The position numbers were made by a program, and so were the translations under genes. From Pelargonium cotyledonis (taxonomy: Eukaryota; Streptophyta; Magnoliopsida; Geraniales; Geraniaceae): a stretch of 25,467 nucleotides of DNA. The notes below the pieces were generated by a model. That model saw only the letters and a list, made by a program, of their open reading frames with translations. It was not told where the DNA came from and did no database searches. This document shows positions 23,041-25,467 of this stretch, one piece after another (the first letter of the stretch is position 1; the number at the start of each line of letters is the position of its first letter). The stretch is taken from assembly GCA_036897625.1 (NCBI GenBank), contig JAYMTA010000663.1, positions 1 through 25,467 on the forward strand, in the 5' to 3' direction.

Positions 23041-23740
23041 CAATGGGTCCATGTGCTTAACATTCCCTCTTATTTTCTTCCACTTTCTTGGCAACCAAAC
23101 AGAAAATCTTAAAGGTTCTAAGTAAGAGAATCAAGGAAGCAAACACATAAGCCACAAATGACCAAACCCACCCATAACCTATTCTCTTATGAAATTATGT
23201 AGTACAAGGACAAACCTGTGCATGGGACTCTCACTGTTAATGGGTTAATTTGGTCAACTTTCTTGACGACCAAACAGAAAATCTTAATGGTTCCAAGGAG
23301 AATCGATAAAGCAAATCTTATGGATTCTGAAGGTGGCTCAGTTCACGGGAGACTCGCAGTGAATGAGTCCATGTGCTTAACTTTCCCTCCTGTTTTCTTC
23401 CACTTTCTTGGCAACCAAACAGAAACTCTTAAAGGTTCTAAGAAAGCGAATCAAGAACTCAAACACACAAGTCACTAATTGCCTACTCCAGCCATAACCC
23501 TCTCTTTTACCTTCTTATGAAGGGCAGCCCCAAGACTATCCCATTAATGGGTCAATGTGCTCAACTTTCTCTCTTGTTTTCTTCCACTTTCTAGGCAACC
23601 AAACAGGAAACAAACAGGTTTCTAAGAAAGAAAACACATAAGCCACAAATTGCCTACTCCATCCCCAACCCTCTCTCATTTAGCTTCTTATGGATTCCAA
23701 GGGGCGATCCAGTGGTCCTATACACGAGACTCTCACCATT
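23041..23740. repeat. Four degenerate direct repeat units
   Basis: Units start near 23041, 23238, 23361 and 23545, at AATGGGTCCATGTGCTTAAC or variants. They continue CTTCCACTTTCTTGGCAACC, AAACAGAAAATCTTAAAGGTTC, AAGCAAACACATAAGCCAC, CATAACCCTCTC and TTATGGATTC, and end near CACGGGACTCTCAC. Spacing is 197, 123 and 184 bp, so the second unit is internally deleted. On the minus strand each unit reads TTCTGTTTGGTTGCCAAGAA, similar to a phrase I recall near the first introns of many plant genes. Confidence 0.75.
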
Positions 23741-24199
23741 GTGACGATATAAATATTATCTCATTGTAAATAGAGAAGAATACTAAAAACCACAAAAGTT
23801 ACCAGGATTATTAGCTACCATAGAAACCGACTTACGCATGGACCACACAAGTTAGCTAACCATATATCCCGCAAGGTTTTGCTAAGATCCAAACCTGCTA
23901 ACTCAAAAAAGACAATTAGTTCCACGAAAACACGTAGTCATGCAAGCATCAATGAGAAGTCAATCTCTCTTACTATATTGAAAACCTTATGCATAAAACC
24001 CGTATCTGTTGTCGGTTTAACACGTGACATGCAAAAGCTTATGCATGTTCCTATCATATGTACATAGCGCAAAACGAGCAATAATAATCATATACTTCAG
24101 CTAATTTGCATCAAGGAAAAAAAAAACGTTTAAACCATCTTACTGTACATATGTGCAAAAGGGTTTAGATTCAACACCCAATTCGGAATCCGCGGAATC

Positions 24200-24682
24200 T
24201 TATGTCGCAAACGCATCATCAGTCATGTTGGACTTATTGCCTTGTTGAAGCAACAAAGTCTTCATCTCTCTATAACTCCGGAGTTCTTCCAATGCATCAG
24301 CTGTCGTCTTCCAAACACCGAAACCCGAACAAGCAACAGTTTTAACTGCTGGTCCCTTACAGATCGTGTTAGGAGCGACGCCGCTACATGTTTCAGGCTG
24401 TGCAACTAGCGATGTATTTATTGAACCAGAGATATCTTGGCGAAGAGGTTGGGCTTTCTTCAACATATGAACCAGCGCACCAACGGCAGCGTCTTGGGAT
24501 TTTCTGATTGGGAAAAAGCCACCGGGCTCGAGGGGCTCACAGAGATTTCCTTTCTGATCAAAAGACTCGGGTCTAGCATATGTAGAGACAACGAAGTAGG
24601 TTAATTTCCCAAGCAGATAAAAAAGCATAAAAGAAAATTTAGCAGCAATAGACAACAAAGATAGAAAAAAAAGGGAAGGCAT
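24200..24682 (-). CDS. Hypothetical 160-residue protein with hydrophobic N-terminus
   Basis: Not recognised. The frame is open for 160 residues in one exon. It starts MPSLFFLSLLSIAAKFSF and has a hydrophobic stretch at about 3-34, which could be a signal anchor or signal peptide. The rest is soluble, with ARPESFDQ at 36-43, a GGFFP turn, a predicted short helix AAVGALVHMLKKAQPL, and three cysteines near PETCSG, NTICKGP and VACSGFG. It closes with a charged helix ALEELRSYREMKTLLLQQ. The ATG at 24682-24680 was chosen because a TATA box lies 66-72 bp upstream. An earlier in-frame ATG at 24814 would start inside a transposon, on the far side of the TATA box. An intact frame, TATA box and domain-like composition favour a real gene. 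Expression evidence and homologues are needed to be sure. Confidence 0.6.
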   Translation of the reverse strand: MPSLFFLSLLSIAAKFSFMLFYLLGKLTYFVVSTYARPESFDQKGNLCEPLEPGGFFPIRKSQDAAVGALVHMLKKAQPLRQDISGSINTSLVAQPETCSGVAPNTICKGPAVKTVACSGFGVWKTTADALEELRSYREMKTLLLQQGNKSNMTDDAFAT

Positions 24683-24747
24683 AGTGCACGAGGATTCCAC
24701 TATTGTAGGGTTTGAAAAGGGTAAATTATGTACAGTCTTACCCCTAC

Positions 24748-24754
24748 TTTTATA
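24748..24754 (-). promoter_or_regulatory. TATA box of the small gene
   Basis: On the minus strand, CTCTATAAAAGTAGGGG contains a consensus TATAAAA, placing transcription start near 24722 and leaving a leader of about 40 nt. The transposon at 24770-25008 begins 15 bp upstream of this box. Confidence 0.6.
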
Positions 24755-24769
24755 GAGAGATTGTTTCCC

Positions 24770-25008
24770 TAGAGTTTTGAACCCCAACCCACGGGCACCT
24801 GAAACCTGACCCACATTTTTGCGTTCGGGTCACATAAAATAGATCCGATAATTTGTTTGTACAGGTTTTCCATAAAGAAATTGTGGGTCAGGTCGGGTGG
24901 AACCCACACAATTAGTAAGTAAACACGCCCCGCCTCTTGTGGGTTGGGTAAGGCCTTTCTCAACTATTACTCGGAAATCCCAACCTGAAACACGAATTGC
25001 TAGCTCTA
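24770..25008. mobile_element. hAT-like MITE with 8 bp target duplication
   Basis: The 239 bp element runs from TAGAGTTTTGAACCCC to AATTGCTAGCTCTA. Flanking octamers TGTTTCCC (24762-24769) and TGTTTCCT (25009-25016) match at seven of eight bases, the duplication length expected of hAT elements. The interior shares phrases with the element at 10805-11009. It has no transposase. Confidence 0.8.
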
Positions 25009-25017
25009 TGTTTCCTT

Positions 25018-25070
25018 CACACAGTCCCGTGGTCACAGGGCGAGAACTGTAAAGTTGCACCCAGGCTCAT
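25018..25070 (-). mobile_element. Possible truncated Au-like SINE head
   Basis: On the minus strand, GAGCCTGGGTGCAACTTTACAGTT, CTCGCCCTGTGACCACGGG resembles the first part of the SINE at 9972-10108 (GAGCCTTGGCGCAACTGTAA, then GGTCACG). It ends next to the MITE's target duplication, so the MITE may have inserted into or beside it. Confidence 0.4.
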
Positions 25071-25467
25071 ACTTGGACAATGAAAATAACAAAGAATTCA
25101 TATAAAAGAACTTATTCTCCAAATAAGCATAATGAGAACTGGAGCAATATCACGCACACACAAAACAAAAACAAGAAATAGCATCAGCTAATGTCCCCAA
25201 CATCTGGTGCTTGAACACAGGCTCTATTCTCCAAATCATTTGATTTAAAATTTGGGGTAATGACAAATGAGAGCCCAATTTTTAGTCCCATAACACATGG
25301 TGCACCCAAGTTTTAGAACATAGTTTTGGGGACACCTTATTTTTGGTTTCATCTGTCAAGTTCAAAATTCACTAACATTGTTAACTATTGATGCAAACTG
25401 ACCATTGTACCCTTAGAAGGGTGCTATTCATCTTCTTCCCCAAAAATGCTTCTTGTTCTCAAACATG
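25071..25467. other. Right edge, nothing recognised
   Basis: No gene supported. The text from 25250 (TTGGGGTAATGACAAATGAGAGCCC, then TTTTGGGGACACC and AACTGACCATTGTACCCTT) has the feel of interspersed repeat DNA, but no terminus or duplication is visible before the window ends. Confidence 0.4.

Larger units (their letters stand above)
21727..24199. other. Gene-free interval with local repeats
   Basis: No coding pattern is supported on either strand. Apart from the repeats listed separately, the DNA is AT-rich to about 22980 and of average composition after that. The part just below 24200 should include the 3'UTR of the small minus-strand gene. Confidence 0.5.

Noticed and set aside
24683..24814. 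Longer start for the small gene, adding 44 residues
   Set aside because: The extension begins inside the MITE and crosses the TATA box, so it is upstream of likely transcription start and reads transposon text.

Overview
The window is nuclear DNA from a flowering plant, most likely a dicot. The three recognisable genes have many GT-AG introns, AT-rich introns and intergenic DNA, TATA boxes, CT-rich leaders, leader introns, and plant-type transposon relics (SINE, LINE, MITE). I cannot name the species.

All four supported genes lie on the minus strand. From right to left along the window, which is each gene's 5' to 3' direction: (a) 24200-24682, a single-exon gene for a 160-residue protein of unknown function with a hydrophobic N-terminus; (b) 16494-17928, a complete 377-residue actin with four coding exons and a 1.18 kb leader intron; (c) 8445-14535, a complete 375-residue glycerol-3-phosphate acyltransferase of the GPAT9 type in twelve exons; (d) 2081-6910, a complete 305-residue SR splicing factor of the SR34/SR30 (SRSF1-like) type in twelve coding exons plus a 5'UTR intron. 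I rebuilt the splice structures by hand. Every junction keeps frame, uses GT-AG, and gives a product of the expected family length. The genes are ordinary housekeeping genes (pre-mRNA splicing, ER glycerolipid synthesis, cytoskeleton). Nothing suggests that they act as a pathway or cluster.

The rest is repeat-rich. The SR34-type first intron carries a tandem array of about 194 bp units, and one unit is interrupted by a 295 bp foldback element with a 7 bp target duplication. The GPAT9 introns hold at least two tRNA-derived SINE copies in opposite orientations, several hAT-like MITEs sharing a TAGAGCTG-type terminus, a GGTAGCGTTTGG-type MITE and a CA microsatellite. Positions 14738-16060 are layered remnants of similar elements. 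Positions 19257-24199 hold no gene I can support. They contain an AT-rich stretch, a 5'-truncated LINE tail with target duplication, a 50 bp tandem duplication and a four-unit degenerate repeat. A 239 bp hAT-like MITE with an 8 bp target duplication sits 15 bp upstream of the TATA box of the small unknown gene.

I found no new biological system. The most worthwhile leads are the MITE at that core promoter, the nested insertion in the SR34-type intron, and the atypical hydrophobic tail of the SR protein.
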